Shown: positions 39,270-51,222, numbered from the stretch's first letter. The stretch is DNA of 64,000 bases from Gautieria morchelliformis (GCA_015179125.1 WHVA01000011.1:124001-188000), one strand, 5' to 3'. Made by a program: numbers and translations. Notes: generated by a model not told the origin, from the letters alone.

Positions 39270-40046
39270 AATAAATACCACCATATATTTTCTATCACAA
39301 AAATCATGCACAGACTGACCCGTGTGCCAGATTATTGGAGCCTAAACAAACTGTTAGCTCTTGACCAACGACAAGCAAAACATTTAAGTATTGAAGATGT
39401 CATGGAAACATTCAGGGAGAAGAGCAAAAAAGGGGAAAGTATCAACGGTACATCTTGTCATGAATTGAATCTAGACATCCCACCATTCAGACCACTGGTA
39501 CAGTATTGCAGAACTCACACCTATCCATCTTAAGTATGAGTTATGTTCTTAACACCTTTCAAAGATCTTTAATGATGACAAAAACAGTTGAGAGCACAAA
39601 TTTTTAAAGTAAAAGTAAGGACAGAAGCAAAACCCAGATTAATTTTTTTAAATTTTAGTTACCACATTTCTGGGTGAATTATAGTATTGGGAAGCAGCTA
39701 AATATATTTACTTTCTCCTTGTTTCTTAGACTATGGCTTTGACAAGTGTTTTCTTCTAGTTTTTTGCGCTTGTCTTTTTACAATGTTATGACTGTTTGTT
39801 GGGATTCAGAAAACACTAAATTTGGTTAAAGTGTTTTTTTTACATAAAAGACACTAAAATCTTGGCAGTCTTTTAAACATTTTTTCAAACCAAAAATTCT
39901 TCTAAGCCTGCAGTATTGGGCAAAGCCTAGGGTGTGTCTATCCATGCATAGGTGTGGGCTTGTGTCAGTATGTTGGAATGCTCCTGAGCAAGGACCCTCT
40001 TCCTTACCTCTATAACTTGAACCTCCAGCTCGTTAGCATGCTTCCA
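39270..40046. other. AT-rich stretch between hAT remnant and NLR gene
   Basis: The segment 39,540-39,920 is conspicuously AT-rich (runs of T and A). A 75-codon plus-strand open frame at 39,306-39,533 could be more of the transposon. Bases about 39,960-40,046 are a decayed continuation of the TPR repeat array, described with the NLR gene. Confidence 0.4.
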
Positions 40047-40945
40047 CTAGTCCAAACTCTGATAGGTTCCATCAAGGTTGGCTATGGCAGTCAATGTGCC
40101 AGGATGCTCCTCACCAAGGACCCTCTTCCTTGCCTCCATGACTTTAATCTCCAGCTCCTGAGCATCCTTCCACTGGCCCAGACTCCAATAGGTTGCAGCA
40201 AGGCTGCCCATAGCAGTCAGTGTGTGAGGATGCTCTTCACCAAGGACCCTCTTCCTCGCCTCCATGACTTTAATCTCCAGCTCCTGAGCATCCTTCCAAT
40301 GGCCCAGACTCCGATAGGTTGCAGCAAGGCTGCCCATGGCAGTCAATGTGTAAGGATGATCCTCACCAAGGTCCCTCTTCCTCGCCTCCATGACTTTAAT
40401 CTCCAGCTCCTGAGCATCCTTCCACTGGCCCAGACTCCAATAGGTTTCAGCAAGGCTACCCATGGCAGCAAGTGTGTCAGGATGCTCCTCACCAAGGACC
40501 CTCTTCCTTGCCTCCATGACTTTAATCTCCAGCTCCTGAGCATGCTCCCACTGGCCCAGACTCCGATAGGTTGCAGCAAGGTTGGCTATGGCGATCAGTG
40601 TGTGAAGATGCTTGTCACCAAGGACCCTCTTCCTTGCCTTCATGACTTTGATCTCCAGCTCCTGAGCATCCTTCCACTGGCCCAGACTCTGATAGGTTAC
40701 AGCAAGGTTGCCTATGGCGGTCGGTGTATCAGGATGCTCCTCACCAAGGACCCTCTTGCTTGCCTCCATGACTTTAATCTCCAGCTCCTGAGCATCCTTC
40801 CACTGGCCCAGACTCTGATAGGTTGCAGCAAGGCTGCCCATGGCAGTCAATGTGAGAGGATGTTCCTCACCCAGGTCCCTCTTCCTTGCCTCCATGACCT
40901 TAACATGCAGCTCTTGAGCATCCATCCATCGCCCTGCTTCATCAA
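39975..40945 (-). repeat. 126-bp tandem repeat encoding TPR units of the NLR
   Basis: Eight units of 126 bp (42 codons), strikingly alike at DNA level; the recurring minus-strand core encodes KVMEARKRVLGEEHP. The units differ by scattered single bases, mostly in solvent-exposed or repeat-specific positions. The unit next to 39,990 lies beyond the present stop codon and is the most diverged (KVLAQEHSNILT-like). The antisense strand stays open across the array, which is a by-product of the repeat. Confidence 0.88.
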
Positions 40946-42903
40946 ACACTTGTGCAAATTTATTTGCCATGTCTGGATCTGCACCTTTTCTATGTCGCTC
41001 ATTAATATGAGGGAGAAGAGTTCTCCTATAGGTGTAGTCCTCTGTAATATGTCCAAATGTGATAGAAACAGCTAGTATCTTCATCATGCACCATTGGTTA
41101 TACTCCAGCTCTTCCTCCCCCAACATTTCTCCAGCCCAAGCATGGACTAGTGGATGAAGGAAAAATGTATAATCTCCCTTATTAGTGGTGATAAACGAGT
41201 AAGAAGTTAATTCATTAATGACCTCCTGAAATTTAAAGTCACTCCAGGTACCATTTTGGGTAAAGTTTTGCAGAAAATGATATGCATGCCCACCTGGATA
41301 CATGAGAGCTACCCTTTTAAAGATGCTCTTGGAAATACTACTATAATGCAGAAATGCACACATGTGTAGCAGCCTTGCTGCTATGGAACTTAGCTTTTTA
41401 AAGCTAATTTCCCATGTTGCATAAACTGCACACTGATAATCATCTATCATGTCAGAGTGCTTGCTCATCAGCTGAGCCCACTCCTTCTGGAGAATATCCA
41501 GGTATCCATTCAAGGTGCATCCATTTGAGATATAGGCACCTGCTTGTACAATGGCCAGGGCGAGATAACCAAGTTCTTCAGCAATCTTAGCTGCCAAGCC
41601 ATGACCTTTTGTGCAATCTTTGGCAGTAGAGAACACGAGAAGCAAACCAATTGCCTCAGCATCCTTCATACCTGACACATGACAGCTGGAGCTGAGTGCA
41701 TGTGCACGCCACTTTACAATGCAACTTGTCACAATGAGGTTTCCATGATTGCATGCTGGGAAGTACTTTTGAAGCTCTATATCTCCATCATCAGCATTGT
41801 CCAGCAAGAGTAGCCACCCTTGGTGTTGTCCAGAAAGCCATAACAGAGCATCCTCAGCAGTCTCACCAATGTCCTCATCCCGAGAAATGTCCTCTAGGCC
41901 ACATTCTATAGTGGACACACTACTTGCATCCACATAATACACCCTCCAAAAGCTAAATATAAAACAGATTAGTCGATACATAACAGACCTGGGTAAACTA
42001 CAACACCATTGATAAAACTCATCAATGAACGACAAAGCAATCTGTGTTTTTCCCACCCCACCAAGCCCATACAAGACAAAGATGTGCTGTTGCTCCTTAG
42101 CAGTGGATGTTTGTTTCGGGAAGAAGTATTCCTCAAGTTGTGAAAGAATATCACGTCTTCCAGTAAATCTCCGTGTTGGTAGAGGACAGCCCTTACAGTG
42201 AGCTCTCTGATTACCTAATAGTTGGCTGGCGGTGCCTGTGCCTACAGTGTCTACCATAAAACATATGTCAGCAGCTATGAGCCATTGCAACTTGTACGCA
42301 CTGAGGTGTGCTGCAGGTATCACTTCCCGGCGCTCCCTGAGAGAAATGACAACAGCCATTACCATCCTCTCTACCTGTGCCCACCGAAGATGCTCTAATG
42401 TGTGTGTTGTCACATCTGGTAACCTGTCCCACTGTACCAATGTTACACTTTGCATTCCTTGCTCCACATTGAACCGGAAGTAGACGTTCAGTGAAGATAT
42501 GAAGCGCTGCTCAGTTTCCTCTGCTGGGGCCTTGTTAAGTCGCAATTCCTTAGCCTGTATTGGTAAAATCAAATTTTACACTGCCATTAAATAGCACTGT
42601 ATGGGAATTGATCCACATACCAAATGTTTCTTGGCAGACCGGTGTCTCGCTTTCACAGACTGTCTGATTTCCTTATATATCTTGCTAGCTTTCTTGAGTT
42701 CACTGTGCTGGAATATCTTGATTTATTAATGGAACTTTCTTTATACCGTTTATTCCCGAAATACATCAATCTACCATGGGCCCCACAAGAGTTCCTGTAT
42801 ATAGTAGTTCTAACTGTCAACTCACTGATTTCACAGTGAGATTGTGTCGATCACTGGTTGCTTGGATCTTAGCCATAGTTTTGTCAGAAACATTGCCCAT
42901 GAT
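40047..42903 (-). CDS. NLR-like NB-ARC/TPR receptor
   Basis: STAND-class ATPase of the fungal NLR type. The NB-ARC domain has Walker A FVLYGLGGVGKTQIALSF and Walker B GWLLLLDNADD, with RAHALSSSCHVSGM and GYLALAIVQAGAYISNG downstream. A winged-helix-like region contains YSFITTNKGDYTFFLHPLVHAWA. The C-terminus is an array of 42-residue kinesin-light-chain-type TPR repeats (DAQELEIKVMEARKRVLGEEHP, then AMGSLAATYxSLGQW). An intron of about 54 nt lies near 41,954-42,007, and another ends before AKELRLNKAP at about 42,557. The N-terminal exons (to a putative ATG at 42,903, MGNVSDKTMAKIQ) are tentative. The array is cut by a TAG at 40,047. Such proteins act in non-self recognition and programmed cell death; that role is inference. 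Confidence 0.85.
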
Positions 42904-42911
42904 TAACTCAG

Positions 42912-43443
42912 TGTTACGATACGATCCTTTGTAAGGTTGACCGAGCTCGGGGGTGAAACCCGAGGTACGGTCCGAGGTTATGGGGCGAGGTTCTGATAGG
43001 GAAGTCGGAGAGGGACTAGGCTTCAGCTTATGTGCTGCGCCGACCCTACGCATGAGTCCCAACTTCGGAGGCAAACAAATAAGAGGCGAAGCTTAGAAAC
43101 TAACTAGGGATCAAATTATACAATAGTTTATTTTCAGACTGAGGAGTAGGAATGCATACAAGGGGGTTTATATACGAGCGGGGGTACAAGTCAGGGGCGA
43201 GCAAATGCGGGGGAAGGTCAGGGCGAGGTCAGGGCGAGGTAATATACGAATGATGCGTGATGGAGCGGAATCAGTAACTAAGGGGATTTGGGCATGGGGT
43301 CAGGGTCGGATATGAGCTCTAGCTCGGGCTCGGGCTCGGGCGCAGGATTAGAATCACCAGTACTCAGGCACGAGTATCACAAGGCTCGGGCTCGGAAGAA
43401 AGGTTATACCGGTAAGTAACCGGCCAAAGGCCAGGTTCTTACA
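42912..43443 (-). mobile_element. Solo LTR (family A), directly upstream of the NLR gene
   Basis: 532 bp, TGTTACGATAC to TTCTTACA, with target duplication CTCAG on both sides (42,907-42,911 and 43,444-43,448). Same family as 38,533-39,072. On the minus strand it carries TATATAAAC and, shortly after, an AAAATAAAC poly(A)-type signal, so its promoter would point toward the NLR gene. A retroelement fossil without interior. Confidence 0.85.
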
Positions 43444-43474
43444 CTCAGCAATTACTGCAGTTGTTGCTGCAGCA

Positions 43475-44505
43475 TGTCATGACCCATCTGTTTTCCTTAC
43501 CTCGCTGTCTCTACTTTCCCCCTCATGGTTCCTCCTGCATCTTCACCTGAGTTCGCCATACCTTCCGACCACTCCTCCCCTATGTTCGCTCCATTCACTC
43601 TTCACCACACTCGCCGAACGACCATTTGCTACTCGCATCATTCGCCAGCAGGCACGCCATCAAACACGAGTGGCACCTTTTACCTGGTGTGATGGTTCAT
43701 CACTGGCCCATCATCTTCTTGATACAACCCCTTTAGGTGTTCATATGGCCAGGATGCATTCGCAGGACGTCCTACCTGTAGGTCGTGTGGGATCAGCCCA
43801 GCAGACGAAGAGTCTGTGCAGGGTGGTGTATATGCAGGTCCCAAGGCGTGTTTTTGTACATAGGTGCCTTCGCCCTCTTTCCTCTCCATTGTTTCATGTT
43901 CGCACCCTTCTTTCATTCTATTGTATGTTTATTTCATCTATTTGTATCATGACTGCGCACCCCCCTATCCAACCCTGACTCATGACGGCCTTGTTCCTAT
44001 TCGCTGTTACCATAAGAGCATTCAATATAAGTAGTTTACATTCGCATGTATATTCCCCAGTTCAATTATCATACATCTATCTTGTGCAAAACTTGACCTC
44101 GCTGTGATTATCATCTTGAGCCCTCTCCTGTAGATTTCTATCTTTGACCAGAGGAAGGCTTAGGCATCACTGGTGAGTTTTTGTACTTCATCTTCATTAC
44201 CTTAGCTTTCGAACTATTATCTGCGCTGTCGGCGAAGGGCTCCAAAGGAGCGCCTTCGCCAGTGAAAGGATTGTTGCTACTTAAATGAACTTTCTGTGAC
44301 ACCTTGCACGTTACATCATCAAGTGCCATGGGCTATTTCGCTATGACTGTAGATAGGGCGAGCCCTGATCGGGTAGCCCTCTTATCTTCTGAACATTTAT
44401 TGGTTCACTCTATTCACTGAATGGCATATCTCTTCACATAAGTTATTTGGGCATTCACTGTGTTCACTAATACACAATATTAACGCCTAAAAACCAATCT
44501 TGACA
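43475..44505 (+). mobile_element. LTR-like repeat, family B copy 1
   Basis: 1,031 bp beginning TGTCATGACC and ending CAATCTTGACA, clearly homologous along its length to 60,018-61,020. It has TG...CA ends but no matching 5-bp duplication, so it has probably been altered since insertion. It starts 26 bp beyond the target duplication of the family A solo LTR. Confidence 0.7.
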
Positions 44506-44610
44506 AACATCCTCAAGAACTATTCCATTGTCAGCTTCTTAGCACAGCACATCCATATAGCACATTCAACACTTACAGCCATCGTACTTTGTCACCGCCA
44601 CCATACCAGG

Positions 44611-45109
44611 TGTCATTGTTATGACTGTTCCACTCAACCATCTCTGCCACCTCCACATATCCTCCGCGTCACCTCCGCACTACCTCCGACTCTATTCCAC
44701 AACATCTGCACCATCCGCAACCCTCTACCTCGACCCCTTGTTCTTTCAGTATTTTTTGGTTATTTTTAGATATTGGTTTCTGTACTCGACCCTGAACACA
44801 GCAAGATACTATTTCCGTAATTCCGTTTGTTCCGATGCCCATTGTACTTACTCGCCTTGTTCTTTGCCATTGTACTTACCCTACCCTGCACCCCCTTGTC
44901 ATCCCCTTGTCATCCCCTTGTTCCGCATTAGTTACTTGCCCCATATGTCTATCAGATTCCCGCACTCTCCGGAATTTGCTTAGTACCATACCATTACCTG
45001 TTGCTTCTGCTCTTTGTATAAAACCCCCTCATGTATGTCTCTGTTTCTGCAATCAGATAATTGACTTCGATACGTGATTCCCTTCGCACCGTCTGCTGTT
45101 CTTAGCACA
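44611..45109 (+). mobile_element. Possible single LTR, family unknown
   Basis: About 0.5 kb with TGTCATTGTTATGACTG at the left and CTTAGCACA at the right, a TATAAAA box near 45,016 and pyrimidine-rich sequence. TG...CA ends and box spacing fit an LTR, but no second copy and no target duplication are in the window. Short tandem repeats (CCCCTTGTCAT near 44,895; GACCCTC near 45,195) lie within and after it. Low certainty. Confidence 0.3.
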
Positions 45110-45756
45110 GTGAGTTTTGCTAGTCTTGTCTCCTTCCGCTCTCGACCCTCTGTCCTCCACCTCTTCCACCTCTTCTGACCTTTGTTCTCTGACCCTCGAC
45201 CCTCGACCCTCAGTACTCTGTTCCCGACTTCCGCTTTCTCCGACATCCGCAAGTCAATTCCGAAATAATTAGGATGGTAGTTCATCAGGGGCACAACACA
45301 TAAGTTGAAGCCGTTGTCCTTTCCAGTTCCAACCTCCGGGATTTCTGATACGTAACAGTCATGAGAAGGTTGACCCTATACCAGGATCAATGTGGAGATC
45401 CTTTCGAGGAGTATATAGTACCGTATTGTAGGCGTGTGCAAGAGCAAGCCCATGAGGTTTGGAGCGTAGAGCGTATATATAGGAGACATGAAGTTAAGAC
45501 AGGGCATCGCAGTCAGCAAGCAACGTCCTTGGAAGATGACAACAAGATCAAACACACCTTTATTGTGCTTTAAGTAAAGATGGTGGATGCGAAAAGTATC
45601 AGAATACTAGTACGGGGACAAAAGCCTACGGCAGTCCAATAGGCTGTTTAGAACTCCGCCACTCCACGTGCCGCCCGCAAGGAGCAGGTGGCTAATGTTA
45701 GGTAACGTCTGTGCTAGTTCCACTCTCTGTATCAGTGAAGGGTACTAGGAAGCACT

Positions 45757-45865
45757 ATGCACGCTATTAAATGTGTGTGTTATGTTTTCCTGTGTCGGTC
45801 GTGGAGTTAAGTGCTCTCCGATATGCTTTGTAGGTGTTGTGGTTGGCAATGGTGCCATTGGCAAG
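45757..45865 (+). pseudogene. Two-exon fragment of a CDC42/Rho GTPase
   Basis: An ATG at 45,757 opens a short exon to 45,772. A GT-AG intron of 61 nt follows, then an exon at 45,834-45,865. Together they read MHAIKCVVVGNGAIGK, the Rho/CDC42 N-terminus with P-loop (family: MQTIKCVVVGDGAVGK). A GTGTGTG donor follows GK, but no further GTPase exon (switch I, DTAGQE) appears downstream; a different decayed gene begins instead. The intact intron shows copying at DNA level. Confidence 0.6.
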
Positions 45866-45984
45866 GTGTGTGACTCAAGTGCAGGCCCTGGCTCGCAGCG
45901 ATCAAGATCTGCTGACATGTCTTCTTATCTCCTATACTATTGTGATTGTGCAAAGCTAGCTAACCTGGACTTAGAAAGTGTCCT

Positions 45985-48400
45985 CAAGCCGCAATGCCAA
46001 CACATGTACAAGCCTCCGCCAATCTGTCTTACGCCACAAATCCATCATACCCATCTATGGATATCCCGGTTCCGCAACCTCAGCTCGATGTCTCTTCGCC
46101 CACTGGTTGACCGCCTTCCCATTTTGGCTCCAGGCACCCCATTTTCTCATTTGCATGGTCAAATGCAACCACACTGTTACTCCATATCCCCGTCAGACCA
46201 GATGGACATCAAGTCCCAGCCTCGACATAGATCCGTTGGCTTCAAAAGGGTGTGAGATGTGAAGGACTTGCGGCTTTATGTCAATCATTCACCTTCCGGA
46301 TGGAGGGTAGACCATGAAGGAAATTATCCCAGTGTACATTTTGCTGAGTCACTTCCCTCTCCCTGTAGATCGCTCACATGAGTGCGCACAGCCTTTGCAA
46401 GCCTTGACAACTTGACAGATCACTGCGACTTATAACCTTTGCAACCCCCAGCAACCCCCAGTTGAATCTGCACACAATCCTCGCCGCGTGCTGACTGGTA
46501 GCGAGGAGGGTCAAAGTAAGTCATGCACACAATCATTTACAGGATGGGAGCAGTGTCTGCTCCAGATCCAGAAGAAAATATCCCCTCCCGTAGTATGGCA
46601 TGCCCTGTCAGTTTTCAACCGCAGCCACAGCCACAACCACCATCGCGGCCCCAACACGCACCCATCCACCACCACCAGCTACTTATGTCTCACAGCTGTA
46701 CCCTTACCCTCCTGCACATTCGGCCCCATGGCATGACACAAGTGGGATTCCGCCACAAGCCACACATCTTCAACATGTCATGCCCTAGCCAGCACGACAT
46801 CCCAATCCAATGTGGCAGCCTCCACCCTCACAGTATCCGCCTCTTGAAGCACAAAGCACAAATGCCACAGACTATCCTGATTACACCCGTTATCACCCTG
46901 AGCAGGATTGGGTGCCCAGAGAGTACTACCAGGAGCAGGTATGTCCTCCCAGTAGCACTGTGTCCTTCATCATCAACATCTGATGTCCTGGGCAGTTTGC
47001 CCCTTATGACAACTCAGATGGAGGTTATATGGACATAGATGGCCCTCCTGCATCAGCAGGCCCATCTCACCTGCCCCCAATTCAAACCCATGTTCTGTGG
47101 GACCTAGTCAACCGCGAGGGTGCAAGCGCACTTGCTCGGCGGCCCATGGACCCGTCAACCCCTCTACACTTGTACCACCCAAGGGTCCACCCGCGTGTTC
47201 TCCCACACCTCCCACATGCGTACTTAAGTCGACATACAGAGGAAATTTGTACACAGCAGATGATGTTGAGTATTTAAAAAAGTATATTGATTATTGTCAG
47301 GACCAGGGACTGGTGTTGAGGTTTGTGGATATTCTGAGGTGTATTGTAAGCAGTGATTTAGACATGGAACTCCAGTTTGCACAAAATATGTGAGTGGATC
47401 GCAGTGAAGGTCCGTCGAGCATCGCCGTTTACCTGCCACACTAATATCGCATTCGTAAGGCACCCCATCATATGTTCGTAGCCCATGTACATCGCTCCTC
47501 CCGAGCTCATGTTCCCGCAGATTTTACAGCTGGCGTCATTATTGCAACAAGCATCAGATTCGTCTTGGTGCATACCAGATGGATAATGAGTGTTCACCAT
47601 CACCAGGTCCCCTCCCTGGCACAGAAGATGAACCAATTCTCGAAGCCACAACAGTGGCTTCTTTCGCTTCAGCAGCGACTCAGAACAGAAACAGGTCACC
47701 AACTCCTCCAAGGGCACTTACACGTAGCACGACTGGCAAAGGGTATCGCATTCACACAGGACAGTGTCAGTTTTCTGGTGCGTTTTCTGGATAAAATGTG
47801 TACTTTGTTGCACTGAGTGTGTATCCTTTCATTAATCACACGCCAGATCAAAAGAACCGGAAGTGGATATGGTACAGTTTTGGAAGGACGTTGCAGAGCG
47901 TGTAAGACATGGCATCATATGTATTGCATTTGCATACTTGTTTACACTTATCCATTCTCGGTAGGCTCCGCACCATTCACATGCGTCTTGGATGAACTAC
48001 CGGCGGCGCCATAAGCATGAACTTGAACCGGATGACTCTGGACGGGCGCCCACACCTCTGCCCAAGAAAAAGTTGCAATATAGCACTGGAGATGACATTC
48101 TTCTTGTGCGATACTTTCTGAGCCGTCCACAGGGGATGTCAGACCAGCTATTCCAAATGTTTGCCAAACTGGTAAGCCCCTGTGGCGCTTCATCGATCAA
48201 GATGTGTTGATGCTCACGATGGGGATAGCACCCTCATCATCCATGGAAAGGTTGGCAGGAACCTCACAGGGTACACAAAAAGACATATCCTGTTATTCCG
48301 AGAGTGTGACAAATTCGTCGTTCTGCGGTATGATGCGGTCCAAACATAGTGAGATAAATGACATCGCCTGCTCTGAGAATGAGTATCAGATGATAGAAAC
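45985..48400 (+). pseudogene. Decayed double-Myb (Rap1-Myb-like) gene
   Basis: Plus-strand pieces in different frames form a recognisable but broken gene. A Pro/Gln-rich N-terminal part (PSYPSMDIPVPQPQ) comes first, then a segment DVKDLRLYVNHSPSGWRVDHEG. A second proline-rich part has DYTRYHPEQDWVPREYYQEQ and GGYMDIDGPPASAGPS. A first Myb-like block is YTADDVEYLKKYIDYCQDQGLV and a second is YSTGDDILLVRYFLSRPQGMSDQLFQMFA, followed by HHPWKGWQE. The two blocks resemble Rap1-type Myb domains. At least one stop (after QHVMP) and several frame changes are not explained by introns. A family of fungal paralogues is likely, but I cannot name the function. Confidence 0.55.
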
Positions 48401-48818
48401 AGCATATGTGGAGAACCATATGTCTTTTTCTATATGTCACCCATGCTTGATCTTTTGGGATGTCATGGGAATTTCCAGTGAAAATCACTTTTCCAGTCCT
48501 GGGGGATACGATAACCCACGAGCATAGCGACGACTATACAAAGTGGTAGAAACGGTAGTCACAAAGAAATTTTGAGAAATCATGACTGGATGGGACCAAG
48601 CTGTCCATGATCCATGTCATGGCGGCCAACACGGGTCAATTGGTTACTAGTGTCACGCCGTAGCTTCCCAGCTCAATTTGTATCTGATGGTTGCTGATCT
48701 TAGCGCACAAGCTGCAAGCGACTGTGGTACGTGTCGGCCATACATTAATTGGGGTACAATCTATTGTTTCTCGCTTTTGCTTCAATTGCACTGTGGAAGG
48801 CCGTCACTAAGTCATTAG

Positions 48819-49620
48819 TCAATTCACAGTGTCGTCAGTCTCCGGGAGAGCCAGGTCATAGTCGCAGTCTTCAACATCTAGTTCTGAAAGATGGACTTAT
48901 GTGAGTTTAGCCAGCCAAGGCTTGTCATAAAGATTTAGAGGAAGCCTTGGGACTGCTGGATGAAGGCTATGAGCGTCCATGTCAGGATGTCTCGGATGCG
49001 GCCACTTCCCCCCTGGAAACCCCTTTGAAATGTGATATACGTTTCCGCAAATGAATTTCATCCAGCTTGCGCAAGAATAGCTGAAGTTCCAAATTTCACC
49101 AGGGAAGTCCGCTGATCTTGTACTCATGGATGACTTCTCCAGTATCAGAGTCAATGTAATGGTCTGACTCGTCTGAGCTCATGCCTTCTGGGCTGAGTGC
49201 TTCCAAAATGGGAAGGTGAAGGCGAAGCTGTTGGTCTCCTTCAATAACTTTCACATGTCGTTTCCACAGCTTGGTTTTGATTAGAGGTGGCACAAGTAAA
49301 AAGGTGAGGAAACTCATTCCGCCTCCGTTGAACCCTTGAGCCCTTGCTTTGGCGAGAAGCTTTGCCTTCTGCCGTTAATACCCTTTTCACAAGCTTGTGC
49401 TTCTGCTGAAGATACTTGAAGCATGCCACGAATACTGTGCAGACAGCATCTGGGTCCTTGCACTCATAATGTGTGGAATCAATAAGTCTTCCATGAACAA
49501 ACATCACGCTGTCCGATTCCACAAGCTCGTAGAATTGCCCTCAAGATCCACATGGAAATTCTCCAGAGAACATCCAATACCTTCCTCACCGTTTCAAACC
49601 GTTCGACCTCCTCGGGAGTA
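48819..49620 (-). pseudogene. Fragment of a transposon-associated basidiomycete protein family
   Basis: Minus-strand pieces: TKLWKRHVKVIEGDQQLRLHLPILEAL, GMSSDESDHYIDSDTGEV, YKISGLPW, then in other frames LHPAVPRLPLNLYDKPWLAKL and a tail DVEDCDYDLALPETDD. The MSSDESD...LPWRSP...LPxNLYDxxWL layout is, from memory, that of hypothetical proteins that recur beside transposons in Agaricomycetes. The frame changes several times, so it is a relic. Confidence 0.5.
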
Positions 49621-49636
49621 GGTGTAGGGGAATGGC

Positions 49637-51147
49637 TGTTCAACCAGCCAAGGAAGGCTGCTCAACCAGCCCTAGTCTTTTCCTTTTTGTCTTGACAATA
49701 TGTAAAAAAGAATTAACAGTATCTGTGTGCTGTTAATATAACTGGGGAAAGGCTTTTCAAACATTCCTCTAGTTATCTTGTATTTTTCCTTATTTTTCCA
49801 AAGTCTCCATGGCTCAAACTACCATTTTTCTGTCATTACAGAGTTGTGGATCCTCTAGCACCCACAACTCTGTTCCGGGCGCTCTATTTCAAACTCCGCC
49901 GGGCACCTCGGCGGTGGCCGCATTTTCGGACTTATGGTCACCCAAGCACCCACAAGTCCGGCAGGATGGCTCTCTCAGTATTTCCAGCTGAGTCCCAAAC
50001 AGTTGCTATATGCAGCCATAGCAACTGTGCAGCCTGTTTGGCTTCGCCAAACAATGGGGATCATGGTCAGTCATGACAACTAGGCTGTACCAGGCTATGC
50101 TCAGCTGTGCTAAGCAGTGCTCTTAGTAATTATGGCTACAGAGCCCTAATTGGCTCAGAACTGCTTACTCAGCTTCTGAGTGCCAAATACATGGTTATCT
50201 GGAGATACAGCCTCAATGACTCAACCAATCCAGGCACACCTTGGTGAGTCAGGAGTACATGACTCAGCCAAGCTGTGCTACGGCACATGACCCCTTTCAG
50301 TGAGTCATTCCTGACAAATCAAGCTCTGATTGGTAGGAAGCATGGTAGAGTCCCCTGGAAACAGCCAGTTTCTTCCAACCCTTTCTTCCATCTTCCACAA
50401 GCTTCTTCCCCCATTCCATTAATAGATAGAAGGTTCTACCTGCTTACTAAGCTCTTGTACATTACAATATAAAAGGAGGCCCTTTGCCTACCCTTTGAGC
50501 AATCAATCTACCCATCTTCTATCCTACACAGCTTGTGTGACTTGCACATCTTACCTAAGTTCCTAACCCAAACTAGAATACTACTCTTGCTTAGAGTAAC
50601 TATTCTTAGTTAAGTAGTTGCTTTACTGCTTAGCCACTTAGCCTAACACGCTGGGTGAAACTCTACAGAGTGAGGTTGGCAATTGATTTTCTTGTCAATT
50701 AGCACTCCAATACCCGAGACGAGCTGTTCAGTTGATTTTCCTGTTCAGTGACTTTCACAAGTCAAGTCAAGTTGTGTGCGAAAGCCACTTCACATTACTC
50801 TCTCGTTATTGCAGTGCATTGACGTTGGTCGACCCAATCCACTTACAAACTCTCCTGCGGAGCCTATTCCCTCTTTATTAAAAGGAATACTCTTGGACCC
50901 CAATAGTGTCCTTGAACCTACACACTCTTTTAGTTTATTGTTCAGTGCAGCTAAGAAACACATTGCCTTCCAGCTGTAATAACTTGGACTAGTTATTACA
51001 CAGATTGCAACCAAGGTACAAATATTAAATTATTTCCGGAGTTGTGCTGCTGCATTGAACTGGTATTCTACTAGTCGTGTAAATGACACGTTCTGATAGA
51101 CAGAGGCGTTAGCAATAACACCAAAGTCTTGAAGGGTTCCAAAACAG
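49637..51147 (+). repeat. LTR-like repeat family C, copy 1
   Basis: Starts TGTTCAACCAGCC. It has AATATAAAAGGAGGCCC (TATA box) near 50,466 and ends an LTR-like part at TTATTACA (51,000), then shares about 147 bp of following sequence up to GGGTTCCAAAACAG with copies 2 and 3. The antisense strand of that tail reads YCFGTLQDFGVIANASVYQNVSF. Another copy follows 75 bp on, giving a tandem arrangement. An LTR fossil is the best guess; no interior genes are present. Confidence 0.6.
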
Positions 51148-51222
51148 TAGGCGCCAGGGTCGATGGAACAGTTGACAAATGACTCTCTTGCTTGAGCATC
51201 TGAGCCAGTGTATGGGAACTGC

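Noticed and set aside
39954-41075. 373-codon plus-strand open frame
   Set aside because: It is antisense to the TPR repeats; the 126-bp period keeps the opposite strand open. No protein features.
44505-45109. A gene in the pyrimidine-rich region after family B copy 1
   Set aside because: The frames are low in complexity and the TG...CA ends with a TATA box fit an LTR better.
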